From positions 248,001 to 312,000 of the forward strand of contig NZ_JABJVN010000001.1 of NCBI RefSeq assembly GCF_013618475.1: 64,000 bases of DNA, written 5' to 3'. This document shows, piece by piece, positions 1 through 8,387 of the stretch. The number at the start of each line of letters is the position of its first letter. Positions within the stretch are counted from its first letter, which is position 1. The notes under the pieces are model-generated. The model did no database searches, was not told where the DNA came from, and saw only the letters and a program-made list of their open reading frames with translations. The DNA is from Saccharibacillus deserti (GTDB lineage: Bacteria > Bacillota > Bacilli > Paenibacillales > Paenibacillaceae). Position numbers and translations under genes: made by a program.

Positions 1-1
1 T

Positions 2-325
2 CTGGTTTATAACGCGCATCCGGCCAAAGTGTTTATGGGCGACACGGGTTCGCTCGGGATCGGCGGAGCGCTTGGCGCCGTGGCGATTCTGACGAAGCAG
101 GAGCTGCTGTTTCTGCTGATCGGCGGAGTCTTCGTGATCGAAATGCTGTCCGTCGTTCTCCAGGTGCTATCGTTCAAAACGCGCGGCAAACGGATTTTTA
201 AAATGAGTCCGATTCATCATCACTATGAGCTGTCCGGCTGGTCGGAGTGGCGGATTGTCGCCGTTTTCTTCGGTGTCTCCCTGATTCTGGCCGCGCTCGG
301 ACTGTATCTCGGCAAGGGGTTGTAG
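2..325 (+). CDS. mraY: Phospho-N-acetylmuramoyl-pentapeptide transferase, C-terminal part
   Basis: Membrane enzyme that transfers phospho-MurNAc-pentapeptide to undecaprenyl phosphate, giving lipid I. Only the last 107 or so residues are in the window; the frame is open from base 2. Visible are the catalytic/Mg motif [14 protein letters not shown] near the left edge, the conserved C-terminal motif [15 protein letters not shown], and a last hydrophobic helix ([19 protein letters not shown]). The stop lies 4 bases before murD, so the two are cotranscribed. The gene is cut by the window edge, not broken. Confidence 0.97.
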   Translation: MVYNAHPAKVFMGDTGSLGIGGALGAVAILTKQELLFLLIGGVFVIEMLSVVLQVLSFKTRGKRIFKMSPIHHHYELSGWSEWRIVAVFFGVSLILAALGLYLGKGL

Positions 326-329
326 AGAC

Positions 330-1763
330 ATGGAACATCCAGAAAAGTACGCGAACCGCGAAGTCGTCGTGCTGGGCTTGGCCCGCAGCGGCGTATCCGC
401 GGCCAAAACGATGCACGCTTTCGGCGCGAAAGTGACGGTTAATGACCGGAAAACCCGCGAAGAAAGTCCCGAAGCGTCCGTATTGGAAGAAATGGGCATC
501 CCCGTGATCTGCGGCGGTCATCCCGACGATCTGATTCATCCCGGAGTTTCCCTGGTAATTAAGAATCCGGGCATTCCTTATTCTTCGCCTCCCGTTGCCG
601 CGGCTCTTGAGCTCGGGATCGAAGTCGTGACCGAAGTTGAAGTGGCTTACCATCTGTCGGCCGCTCCGATGATCGGCATCACCGGTTCGAACGGCAAAAC
701 GACGACGACAACCTGGATCGGCAGCATGCTGGAAGCGGCGGGATTGAAACCGATCGTAGCCGGCAATATCGGCACGCCGCTCTGCGACGCTTCGCTCGAG
801 GCGGATGCCGACAATTGGCTGGTCGTCGAACTCAGCAGCTTCCAGCTCAAAGGAACGCGCGACTTCGCGCCGAGAATCGCCTGCCTGCTGAACGTGGCGG
901 AGACGCATCTGGATTATCACGGTTCGATGGAAGATTACTCTTCTTCCAAAGCGAAAATCTTTGCGAACCAGACGCCGGAAGATACGAGTATCGTCAACTG
1001 GGACGACCCGTTCTGCCGCGAATTGGTGCCTTATCTCAAAGGAAGCGTGCTTCCTTTCTCCATGACGGAGGAATTGGTGCTTGAAGGCGTGTATGCGAGC
1101 CCCGCTTACCCGGTGAACGGGGAATCCGATTCGGTCGACCGCCATATCGTGTACCGCGATGCCGCGGGAATTGTGCACAACATTGTCCGCACGTCCGAGA
1201 TCTCTATTCTGGGCACCTACAACGTGGCCAATGCCCTGGCGGCTTGCGCCGCGGCGATTGCGGCGGGCGTAAGCCCTTCTGCGCTCCGCGAGCCTCTTGT
1301 GTCTTTCCGTGGAGTCGAGCATCGCCTGGAAGCGGTGGGAGAAGTGGACGGCATTTTGTATTACAACAATTCGAAAGCGACCAATTCCATAGCGACGCTG
1401 TCGGCGTTGGCCGAGTTCGAGCGGCCCGTTGTGCTGATTGCGGGCGGACTCGATCGGGGTTCCGATTACGAAGAGCTGCTGCCGGCTCTGCAAACGCAAG
1501 TAAAAGCGCTGGTGACGATCGGTGAGACCCGTGAAGTCATTGCGGGCGTTGCGCGCCGGGCGGGGCTGGACAAGGTAGCGGTCATCGAACCCCAGGCCGA
1601 TGCGGCGGACACGCTCCGAACAGCCGTACGCGAAGCGCAGCGTCTGGCGGAAGCCGGAGACGCGGTGCTGCTGTCTCCGGCCTGCGCAAGCTGGGATATG
1701 TTCGCTTCGTTCGAAGAGCGGGGCCGGATTTTTAAAGAAGCGGTTCGTTCGACATCCGAGTAG
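330..1763 (+). CDS. murD: UDP-N-acetylmuramoyl-L-alanine--D-glutamate ligase
   Basis: Cytoplasmic Mur ligase adding D-Glu to UDP-MurNAc-L-Ala. It has 477 residues, close to the usual 450. An N-terminal Rossmann-like UDP-binding domain (VVVLGLARSGVSAAK, residues 12-26) is followed by the ATP P-loop TGSNGKTT (residues 118-125). The central LNVAETHLDYHGSMEDY stretch and the C-terminal ligase domain containing ILYYNNSKATN and ACASWDMFASFEERG are typical of MurD. It is translated right after mraY, and murG follows 16 bases later. In Bacillus and most Paenibacillus spoVE lies between murD and murG; here there is no room for it. Confidence 0.98.
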   Translation: MEHPEKYANREVVVLGLARSGVSAAKTMHAFGAKVTVNDRKTREESPEASVLEEMGIPVICGGHPDDLIHPGVSLVIKNPGIPYSSPPVAAALELGIEVVTEVEVAYHLSAAPMIGITGSNGKTTTTTWIGSMLEAAGLKPIVAGNIGTPLCDASLEADADNWLVVELSSFQLKGTRDFAPRIACLLNVAETHLDYHGSMEDYSSSKAKIFANQTPEDTSIVNWDDPFCRELVPYLKGSVLPFSMTEELVLEGVYASPAYPVNGESDSVDRHIVYRDAAGIVHNIVRTSEISILGTYNVANALAACAAAIAAGVSPSALREPLVSFRGVEHRLEAVGEVDGILYYNNSKATNSIATLSALAEFERPVVLIAGGLDRGSDYEELLPALQTQVKALVTIGETREVIAGVARRAGLDKVAVIEPQADAADTLRTAVREAQRLAEAGDAVLLSPACASWDMFASFEERGRIFKEAVRSTSE

Positions 1764-1779
1764 ACGGGGAGGATATCGT

Positions 1780-2913
1780 ATGCGCGTCGTATTGACCGGC
1801 GGCGGGACGGGGGGACATATCTATCCCGCTCTCGCTATCGCCGAACAGTTGAAAGCGGACAAACCCGATATCGAGTTTCTGTATATCGGAGGCAAACGGG
1901 GACTGGAAAACACCATCGTACCCGAGTCGGGGATTCCATTCGAAACGCTCGACATCACGGGCTTTCGCAGAAGTCTCTCGGCCGACAATATCAAGACGGT
2001 GCTGCGCTTTCTGCGCGGTGTCCAGGCGTCGTCGGAACTGCTCGAGAAATTCAAGCCGGACGTCGTCGTCGGGACCGGCGGTTATGTCTGCGGGCCTGTC
2101 GTGTATGCGGCGCACAAGCTGCGCATCCCGACACTCATTCATGAGCAAAATGCGATTCCGGGGCTGACCAACCGTTTCCTGAGCCGCTATGTCAGTACGG
2201 TAGCGGTCAGCTTTGACGGGACGCAGCACCAGTTCCCAAAAGCCAAGCGGATCATGTACAGCGGCAATCCGAGAGCGACGACGGTGCACCGGGCCGATGC
2301 GGCCGAAGGGTTCCGTCTGCTGGGTCTGCCCCAAGGGACGCCGGTTGTGCTCGTAGTGGGCGGCAGCATCGGAGCAAAAGCGATCAACGAAGCGATGCTG
2401 CAGATGGTGCCCGATATCATGCGCATGCCGGATGTGCATTTTGTCTATGTGACGGGCAAACGCTATTACGAAGAAGCGGTAAGAAGCCTGGACGAAGCGC
2501 CTTGGGTAACGCCGTCCAATCTTCATGTGCTGCCTTATGTGGAGCGTATGCCGGAAGTGCTGGCTGCGTCCATGCTCGTGGTCAGCCGGGCAGGCGCTTC
2601 ATTTTTGGCGGAAGTGACTTCGCTCGGGATTCCCGCCGTTCTGATTCCTTCTCCCAACGTGACCAACAACCACCAGGAAGTTAACGCACGGGCATTGGAG
2701 GAAGACGGGGCCGCGATCGTGATCTTGGAGCGCGAGCTGGACGGAGCCGCTTTGTTCGGAGCCGTGGAAGCGGTCGTACGTGACGAATACCTGTGCAGCG
2801 GAATGGCCGAGCGGTCCAAAAAACTGGGCAAGCCCGATTCGGCGCAGGTGATTGCCGCCGAGCTCCGTAAGCTTGCCGTCCGGGCGCAGGCGATTCGCCG
2901 GGGGATGCTGTGA
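1780..2913 (+). CDS. murG: Undecaprenyldiphospho-muramoylpentapeptide beta-N-acetylglucosaminyltransferase
   Basis: Peripheral membrane glycosyltransferase (GT28) that adds GlcNAc to lipid I to make lipid II. The ATG at 1780 is chosen because GGGGAGGA at 1766-1773 precedes it and the protein then starts with the family N-terminus MRVVLTGGGTGGHIYPALA. It has 377 residues, the normal length. Visible are the G-loop GGGTGGH (residues 7-13), the acceptor-side HEQNAIPGLTNR, the second glycine loop GGSIGAKAINE, and the donor-site region FVYVTGKRYYEE to SRAGASFLAE. A longer in-frame extension back to 1600 would overlap murD and is rejected. Confidence 0.97.
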   Translation: MRVVLTGGGTGGHIYPALAIAEQLKADKPDIEFLYIGGKRGLENTIVPESGIPFETLDITGFRRSLSADNIKTVLRFLRGVQASSELLEKFKPDVVVGTGGYVCGPVVYAAHKLRIPTLIHEQNAIPGLTNRFLSRYVSTVAVSFDGTQHQFPKAKRIMYSGNPRATTVHRADAAEGFRLLGLPQGTPVVLVVGGSIGAKAINEAMLQMVPDIMRMPDVHFVYVTGKRYYEEAVRSLDEAPWVTPSNLHVLPYVERMPEVLAASMLVVSRAGASFLAEVTSLGIPAVLIPSPNVTNNHQEVNARALEEDGAAIVILERELDGAALFGAVEAVVRDEYLCSGMAERSKKLGKPDSAQVIAAELRKLAVRAQAIRRGML

Positions 2914-2925
2914 GCCGTCTTGTCT

Positions 2926-2953
2926 TTGCCATAGGGCGCGGCACGTGTATAAT
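2926..2953 (+). promoter_or_regulatory. Sigma-A promoter for divIB
   Basis: TTGCCA at 2926-2931, a 16-base spacer and a perfect TATAAT at 2948-2953, placed in the 160-base gap between murG and divIB. The gap marks a break in the otherwise tightly packed cluster, so divIB may have its own transcript start. Confidence 0.55.
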
Positions 2954-3079
2954 GAACGTAACACAAAATTCCTTCGTTCCATGGACGTTGCGAATTCCGC
3001 GTACTGCGCAATTAACCGTTCTGCTCCGATCTTTGCTTGTCGAAGAAAAGGAGACCGGGCGGCCGGATGGAGAATGGCC

Positions 3080-3853
3080 ATGCTTAAAGTAGTCAAACCG
3101 ATCGAACAGGAAGAGCAGGAAAGTCGCAGACCGCGCCGCCGGGGACGATGGAAACTTTGGTTCGTCCTTATTCTGCTGCTGGCGGCCATACTTAGCGTGG
3201 TCTTTTTCCAATCTCCGCTGAGCCGTATCCAGCAGATCGAAGTCGAAGGCAATGTGTATGTCGACCGTTCGGCGGTGATCGAGGCGGCGGGCCTGCGTAT
3301 CGGAGGACAATTCTTCGCTTCGAGTTCGTCGAATGTCGAGCAGCGAATCGTGTCGAATTTGAGAGCGGTCGAGGGGGCGACGGTGAAAAAGCGGTTTCCC
3401 GGGAAGATTCTGCTTACCGTCGACGAATACGATCCGGTGGCTTACGAACTGCTGGAAGACGGCAGCATCCAGGCGCTGCTCGGCAGCGGTGCCGAGATTC
3501 CGCTTCGCGATCAGGGCCTGCCCGCGGAGAAGCCCATGCTGACCGAATGGGCAGGAAAAGAAGAGCAGAAAGCCGCACTCTGCCGCGCTTTGGCTTCGGT
3601 GCCGGACAGTCTGCTGTCCGATTTGTCGGAGATTATGCCGTTTCCGGCTCCTTCTTTCCCGGACAAAATCAAGGTGTATACCCGTTCGCGCTTTGAAGTG
3701 GAGACCACCATCTCCCTGCTGAAAGACAAGCTCGAAATTCTGGGAGGTATCACCGAAACCCAGAACCCGGGCAAGATCAAACTGCTCGAAGCCGACGACT
3801 TTGTTCCTTTCATCCAGTCGGAAACCGAAGAGGAAGGCGGAGAGACTCCTTAA
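3080..3853 (+). CDS. divIB: Cell division protein DivIB/FtsQ
   Basis: Bitopic divisome protein of the DivIB-FtsL-DivIC subcomplex. The start at 3080 (or 3074, two codons earlier) is set by the purine-rich GGATGGAG at 3065-3072. A basic cytoplasmic N-terminus (RRPRRRGRWK) is followed by one membrane helix (LWFVLILLLAAILSVVFF) and an extracellular POTRA domain starting SRIQQIEVEGNVYVDRSA. An acidic tail ends ETEEEGGETP. With 257 residues it is of usual size. murB and the ylxW/ylxX pair that flank divIB in Bacillus subtilis are not present here. Confidence 0.93.
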   Translation: MLKVVKPIEQEEQESRRPRRRGRWKLWFVLILLLAAILSVVFFQSPLSRIQQIEVEGNVYVDRSAVIEAAGLRIGGQFFASSSSNVEQRIVSNLRAVEGATVKKRFPGKILLTVDEYDPVAYELLEDGSIQALLGSGAEIPLRDQGLPAEKPMLTEWAGKEEQKAALCRALASVPDSLLSDLSEIMPFPAPSFPDKIKVYTRSRFEVETTISLLKDKLEILGGITETQNPGKIKLLEADDFVPFIQSETEEEGGETP

Positions 3854-3945
3854 CCTCCGCTACTCCCCTGACTTAAAAGATGCTATAATGTGTGCTGTAT
3901 TCTCTCAAAAAGATATACAAGCGCATAAAAAAAATTCAAAACGAA

Positions 3946-3974
3946 AGAGGGAAAGTTTAAGCCGCGTTGAATTA
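3946..3974 (+). promoter_or_regulatory. Sigma-H-like promoter upstream of ftsA
   Basis: AGAGGGAAA (3946-3954), an 11-base spacer and GTTGAATTA (3966-3974) match the sigma-H pattern RnAGGAwWW-N11-RnnGAATwW at all but one fixed position. Bacillus subtilis ftsAZ is known to have a sigma-H promoter. A TATAAT at 3884-3889 in the same AT-rich 198-base leader could be a second, sigma-A start, but its -35 is poor. Confidence 0.5.
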
Positions 3975-4051
3975 TTGTATAGTAGATACGCAAAATACCC
4001 GGCTTTAAACGAACCAGGTGAATAATTTTGTAAACGGGAGGTGCCAAGGGC

Positions 4052-5305
4052 TTGAGCAACAATGACATCATTGTTAGTTTGGACATCGGTACATCCAAAG
4101 TTCGTGCTATTATTGGGGAAATAAGCAACGGAACCTTTAATATTATTGGAGTTGGATCGGCCGATTCGGAAGGAATCCGAAAAGGCGCCATAGTTGACGT
4201 CGATCAAACCGTGCAGTCGATTCGCGGCGCCGTGGAACATGCCGAACGGATGGTCGGCATTCAAATAACGGAAGTTTATGTCGGCATATCGGGCAGTCAT
4301 ATCGGACTACAGGCCAGCCGAGGCGTTGTAACCGTATCGAACGAAGACCGAGAAATCGGGGAAGACGACATCGAGCGGGTCACCAAAGCCGCCGAAGTTG
4401 TAGCTCTTCCGCCGGAACGTGAAATCATCGATGTCGTTGCCAAGCAGTTCGTGGTTGACGGCTTGGAGGGAATTCAGGATCCGCGGGGCATGATCGGATC
4501 CCGCTTGGAGGTGGAAGCTACGATTGTCACCGGCGCAAAGACGGCTATACATAATCTTTTGCGCTGCGTGGAGAAAGCCGACCTCAAGGTGAAAGAACTG
4601 GTGCTGATTTCCCTCGGGGCCGGCCAGCTGGCGCTTACCAAGGACGAAAAAACGATGCGGACGGCTTTGATCGATATCGGAGCCGGCCAGGCGACGATTT
4701 CTGTCTTCGAAAGCGGTCATCTTGCGGCCGTCTCTACGCTTCCGGTCGGAGGCGAATATGTAACAAACGATATCGCATACGGTCTGCGTACGGTAACCGA
4801 CCAGGCCGAAAAGGTGAAACTGAAATACGGATGCGCCATGATGGCGGACGCTGCGGCGGACGTTGTATTCAAGGTCAACCGGATTGGAAGCACAATCGAG
4901 AAAGAATATACGCAGGAAGACCTGGCGGCGATCATTGAACCCCGGGTGCAAGAAATCTTCCAGCTTATTCATCAAGAAATACACCGCATGGGCTACCGGG
5001 ACATCTCCGGCGGCTATGTGTTGAGCGGCGGAACGGTTGCCATGCCGGGCGTCCTGCAAGTTGCCCAAAGCGAACTGACGGCTTCTGTGCGTCTTGCCGT
5101 GCCGGATTATATCGGCGTGCGGGACCCCGCCTTCACAAGCGGGATCGGCATTTTGTACAGCGTTATTCGGAAGAACCGCGGCAGAGGAAATGCAGCGCCG
5201 GGCAAGAAACCCGTCAATCGTCCTAAATCCAATCCCGCGCCGGAGACGGCTCAGAAAACCGGTTTCCTAGAAAAGCTCAAAAATATGTTTAGCGAATTTA
5301 TATGA
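4052..5305 (+). CDS. ftsA: Cell division protein FtsA
   Basis: Actin-like ATPase that tethers FtsZ to the membrane. It starts with TTG at 4052, preceded by GGGAGGTG at 4036-4043. The N-terminal phosphate-1 motif is IIVSLDIGTSKVRAIIGE. The SHS2/1C domain contains GSHIGLQASRGVVTVS, the phosphate-2 motif is TALIDIGAGQATISVFE and the adenosine motif is GGYVLSGGTVAMPG. After a linker it ends in an amphipathic membrane-targeting helix, FLEKLKNMFSEFI. Length (417) is normal. ftsZ follows after 51 bases. Confidence 0.97.
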   Translation: MSNNDIIVSLDIGTSKVRAIIGEISNGTFNIIGVGSADSEGIRKGAIVDVDQTVQSIRGAVEHAERMVGIQITEVYVGISGSHIGLQASRGVVTVSNEDREIGEDDIERVTKAAEVVALPPEREIIDVVAKQFVVDGLEGIQDPRGMIGSRLEVEATIVTGAKTAIHNLLRCVEKADLKVKELVLISLGAGQLALTKDEKTMRTALIDIGAGQATISVFESGHLAAVSTLPVGGEYVTNDIAYGLRTVTDQAEKVKLKYGCAMMADAAADVVFKVNRIGSTIEKEYTQEDLAAIIEPRVQEIFQLIHQEIHRMGYRDISGGYVLSGGTVAMPGVLQVAQSELTASVRLAVPDYIGVRDPAFTSGIGILYSVIRKNRGRGNAAPGKKPVNRPKSNPAPETAQKTGFLEKLKNMFSEFI

Positions 5306-5356
5306 GGAACACAAAAAAGAGCCCATCCAAGGAAAACGAGGGGGAGATGGAGGACT

Positions 5357-6475
5357 ATGTTGGAATTCGATTTCGAAATGGAAAGCCTTGCACGCATTAA
5401 AGTCATCGGCGTAGGCGGCGGAGGTAGCAATGCCGTCAACCGAATGATCGAAAATGGCGTCAAAGGCGTTGAATTTATTACGGTCAATACGGATGCTCAA
5501 GCGCTTCACCTGTCCAAGTCCGAACACAAACTTCAGATCGGCGATAAACTGACCCGCGGTCTTGGCGCAGGCGCCAACCCGGAAGTCGGCAAGAAAGCCG
5601 CTGAAGAATCCCGCGAACTGATCAGCAACACGCTGAAAGGCGCGGATATGGTCTTCGTCACCGCAGGCATGGGCGGCGGTACCGGAACGGGAGCCGCTCC
5701 GGTCATTGCCGAAATCGCACGCGAATGCGGCGCTCTGACGGTAGGGGTCGTTACGCGTCCGTTTACGTTCGAAGGACGCAAGCGCGCTGCACAAGCGGAA
5801 CTCGGAATCGAAGCCCTCAAGGAAAAGGTCGATACGCTGATCGTAATTCCGAACGACCGTCTGCTTGAGATCGTCGATAAAAAGACGCCGATGCTGGAAG
5901 CTTTCCGGGAAGCCGATAACGTGCTGCGTCAGGCCGTTCAGGGTATTTCCGACCTGATCGCCGTTCCGGGCCTGATCAACCTTGACTTTGCGGACGTCAA
6001 GACGATCATGACCGAGCGCGGTTCGGCACTCATGGGCATCGGCGAAGCATCGGGCGAGAACCGCGCGGCCGATGCGGCACGCAAAGCGATCATGAGCCCG
6101 CTGCTGGAAACGTCCATCGAAGGCGCAAGAGGCGTCATCATGAACATTACCGGCGGTTCGAATCTGTCGCTGTACGAAGTCAACGAAGCGGCCGAGATTG
6201 TCATCGAAGCTTCCGATCCGGAAGTGAACATGATCTTCGGTGCGATTATCGAAGAAGACATGAAGGACGAGATCAAGGTCACGGTGATCGCAACCGGATT
6301 CGAGCACAAGCCGTCTCCGATGAAACCGATCGTACGCAAGCCCGTGGTGCAGCAGCCGGAGAATGCGACCGACCGCTCGCAGCCGCAAAGACCGGCATTT
6401 GATCCTCAATCGGGAACGGATCAGTTGGATATTCCAACCTTCCTGCGGAACCGTTCGCGTCAGAACAACGACTAA
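5357..6475 (+). CDS. ftsZ: Cell division GTPase FtsZ
   Basis: Tubulin-like protein that polymerises into the Z ring. It has 372 residues, starting at ATG 5357 behind GGGGAGATGGAGG. Visible are the N-terminal [17 protein letters not shown], the GTP tubulin signature GGGTGTG at about residues 106-112, the T7-loop region [11 protein letters not shown] and the conserved C-terminal peptide DIPTFLRNR that binds FtsA and SepF. In Bacillus the next genes would be spoIIGA, sigE and sigG; here a structured non-coding stretch and a terminator follow. Confidence 0.98.
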   Translation: MLEFDFEMESLARIKVIGVGGGGSNAVNRMIENGVKGVEFITVNTDAQALHLSKSEHKLQIGDKLTRGLGAGANPEVGKKAAEESRELISNTLKGADMVFVTAGMGGGTGTGAAPVIAEIARECGALTVGVVTRPFTFEGRKRAAQAELGIEALKEKVDTLIVIPNDRLLEIVDKKTPMLEAFREADNVLRQAVQGISDLIAVPGLINLDFADVKTIMTERGSALMGIGEASGENRAADAARKAIMSPLLETSIEGARGVIMNITGGSNLSLYEVNEAAEIVIEASDPEVNMIFGAIIEEDMKDEIKVTVIATGFEHKPSPMKPIVRKPVVQQPENATDRSQPQRPAFDPQSGTDQLDIPTFLRNRSRQNND

Positions 6476-6481
6476 CCCAGT

Positions 6482-6657
6482 ACCTTGGCCGAATTAAATC
6501 CAAGGTTTGCGTTCATCGGAAACACGCAGGGTTCAAACGGGTTTTCGAGGGGCGTAACCTAACATCATTATCGGTCAAGGTATCAGTACCTTGTCAACAC
6601 TAAAGGTAAGGTTACGCTCCCCCTGAGATTTCGTACCTGAAGCGTGTACGAAGTCTC
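6482..6657 (+). ncRNA. Structured non-coding element downstream of ftsZ
   Basis: The 348 bases between ftsZ and pgeF hold no gene but several strong helices. ACCTTGG 6482-6488 pairs with CCAAGGT 6500-6506. A 12-bp helix with one bulge pairs 6549-6560 with 6609-6621 (CGTAACCT with AGGTTACG at its core) and encloses a second hairpin, CAAGGTA 6576-6582 with TACCTTG 6587-6593, closed by a TCAG tetraloop. A 12-bp helix follows, GAGATTTCGTAC 6625-6636 with GTACGAAGTCTC 6646-6657. I do not recognise a known riboswitch or leader. It could be a 3'-UTR structure, a processed RNA, or dyad repeats left where genes were lost. Confidence 0.45.
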
Positions 6658-6730
6658 CGACGGAATTGTTATTTCAGGAAAACGTAAACCTCTGATTAAG
6701 AGTTGAAAGGGTACCAGCTGCGATTATGGA

Positions 6731-6767
6731 AGATCCGCTTTCGCTACACGGAAGCGGATCTTTTTTT
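6731..6767 (+). terminator. Rho-independent terminator after ftsZ region
   Basis: AGATCCGCTT (6731-6740) pairs perfectly with AAGCGGATCT (6752-6761) around an 11-base loop, followed by a T run. It ends the divIB-ftsA-ftsZ transcript ahead of pgeF. Confidence 0.85.
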
Positions 6768-6823
6768 AACACGGGAGCCCGGAAATCAACATGCCGGGAT
6801 CGAGCAAGGAGGAACCGAACGCA

Positions 6824-7699
6824 ATGACTTTTATACGAGAACCTTTTGTGCGCCGGTCGGCGGAAAACGGGGCGGAAATATTCGATATCGAGCCTTGGCG
6901 GCATTTCGGGAACGTGAGCGCGGGATTCACGGGACGTAAAGGCGGAGTAAGCGAAGGCATTTACGGACAGTTGAACTGTGCGCTGCATGTCGGCGACAAT
7001 CCGGCCCACGTGGCCGAGAATCGGGCTCGGGTAGCGGAAGCGGCCGGATTTCGATTCGAAGATTGGACAAGCGGCGAGCAGGTACATTTGGCCGAGATTG
7101 CGATTGTAACGGAAAAAGACCGCGGGCGCGGACGTCTGGACCGGGAAAGCGCGTTTCCGGATACGGACGGACTGCTTACGAATGTGCCCGGTGTGCTGCT
7201 GACTTCGTTTTACGCCGACTGTACGCCGCTTTACTTTTACGATCCGGTCCGGCAGGTGGCAGGTCTGGCCCATGCCGGCTGGAAAGGCACGGTTGCGGAA
7301 ATCGCTCGGCGGATGACGGAGAAGATGACCGGGCATTACGGCAGCCGCCCTACAGACATACTGGCCGCTATCGGTCCTTGTATCGGCGAAAGCCGCTACG
7401 AAGTGGACGAGGCGGTATTGGACCGGGTACGGGTTTTGCTTGAAAAGGAGCCGGGTAATGATTCCTGTTCGCTCTCTGACTTTTCGAAAGACCGGGGAGG
7501 CGGCAAAGCGCTGCTGAACTTGAAAGAATTGAACCGACACCTTATGATAAGATCAGGAATACGTCCGGAAAGCATCGCATGCACCGGCTGGTGCACAAGC
7601 AGCCGGACCGATCTGTTCTTTTCGCATCGCCAGGAAAAAGGACGGACCGGACGGATGGCAAGCTGGATTGGGCTGAAAGAAGGAGGCACGCTCCGGTGA
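6824..7699 (+). CDS. pgeF: Polyphenol oxidase/purine nucleoside phosphorylase family protein (YlmD, YfiH family)
   Basis: Laccase-domain (DUF152) protein. Family members have copper- or zinc-dependent polyphenol oxidase, nucleoside phosphorylase or peptidoglycan-editing activity in different species, so the exact substrate is open. Start 6824 has AAGGAGG at 6807-6813; 291 residues. Metal-site motifs seen: SGEQVHLAEI, FYADCTPLYFYD, LAHAGWKGT and IGPCIG. The stop codon overlaps the GTG start of the next gene (GTGA at 7696-7699), so the two are translationally coupled. It opens the ylmDEFGH-divIVA block. Confidence 0.9.
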   Translation: MTFIREPFVRRSAENGAEIFDIEPWRHFGNVSAGFTGRKGGVSEGIYGQLNCALHVGDNPAHVAENRARVAEAAGFRFEDWTSGEQVHLAEIAIVTEKDRGRGRLDRESAFPDTDGLLTNVPGVLLTSFYADCTPLYFYDPVRQVAGLAHAGWKGTVAEIARRMTEKMTGHYGSRPTDILAAIGPCIGESRYEVDEAVLDRVRVLLEKEPGNDSCSLSDFSKDRGGGKALLNLKELNRHLMIRSGIRPESIACTGWCTSSRTDLFFSHRQEKGRTGRMASWIGLKEGGTLR

Positions 7700-8385
7700 C
7701 ATTGGAACAACGGATCGCGCATGTCAACCAAACGGTGTCGGCCGCCTGTGAACGTGCGGGACGGTCGCCCGAAGAAATCCATATTGTAGCGGTTACGAAA
7801 TACGTTTCGACTGAAAAAACGGCGAACGTGTTCGACAGCGGAATCCGGCATATCGGCGAGAACCGCTGGCAGAACGCCAAACCGAAATGGGAAGCGCTCG
7901 GCAGCCGGGGAATCTGGCACTTTATCGGACAGCTGCAGAGCAATAAAGTGAAAGACGTCATCGGGAAATTCGCCTATATTCATTCCTTGGATCGTCTGTC
8001 TTTGGCCAAAGAGCTGGAACGACAAGCCGCGGCAGCCGATATAACGGTAAAGGCTTTCGTCCAGGTCAACATATCGGGCGAAGACTCCAAGTCCGGCATG
8101 CCTCCCGAGGATGTATACGATTTTGTTCGGAAGCTGCGGGAGTATCCGCATCTGGACATCGTCGGTCTGATGACGATGGCTCCGCTGGACTCGGATGCCG
8201 AAGGAGCGCGTCCGGTATTCCGCGGTCTGCGGGAGCTGCGCGACGAACTCAATGCCCGCGAGGCAACGGAGAAACCGATCGAACATTTGTCGATGGGGAT
8301 GTCGGGCGATTTCGAAGTGGCGATCGAGGAAGGGGCGACTTGGCTCCGACTGGGATCGATTCTGGTAGGAAAAGAGGAGGATTGA
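7696..8385 (+). CDS. ylmE: PLP homeostasis protein (YggS/YlmE family)
   Basis: Alanine-racemase-like single-domain TIM barrel that binds pyridoxal phosphate and buffers its level. GTG start at 7696 overlapping pgeF, with AGGAGG about 10 bases upstream; 229 residues. Motifs: IVAVTKYVSTE (the lysine that carries PLP), IGENRWQNAKPKW, WHFIGQLQSNKVK and LSMGMSGDFEVAIEEGATWLR, all typical of the family. It is followed after 2 bases by sepF. Confidence 0.95.
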   Translation: MTLEQRIAHVNQTVSAACERAGRSPEEIHIVAVTKYVSTEKTANVFDSGIRHIGENRWQNAKPKWEALGSRGIWHFIGQLQSNKVKDVIGKFAYIHSLDRLSLAKELERQAAAADITVKAFVQVNISGEDSKSGMPPEDVYDFVRKLREYPHLDIVGLMTMAPLDSDAEGARPVFRGLRELRDELNAREATEKPIEHLSMGMSGDFEVAIEEGATWLRLGSILVGKEED

Positions 8386-8387
8386 AG

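Noticed and set aside
198-1499. Long minus-strand reading frame opposite murD
   Set aside because: It is a shadow of murD: His/Arg-rich composition from reversed GC-rich codons, no ribosome site. The same holds for the 1021-codon frame opposite ileS, the 1116-codon frame opposite carB and the 1288-codon frame opposite pyrR-carA.
5340-5356. Separate small gene between ftsA and ftsZ
   Set aside because: The 51-base gap contains only the ftsZ ribosome site.
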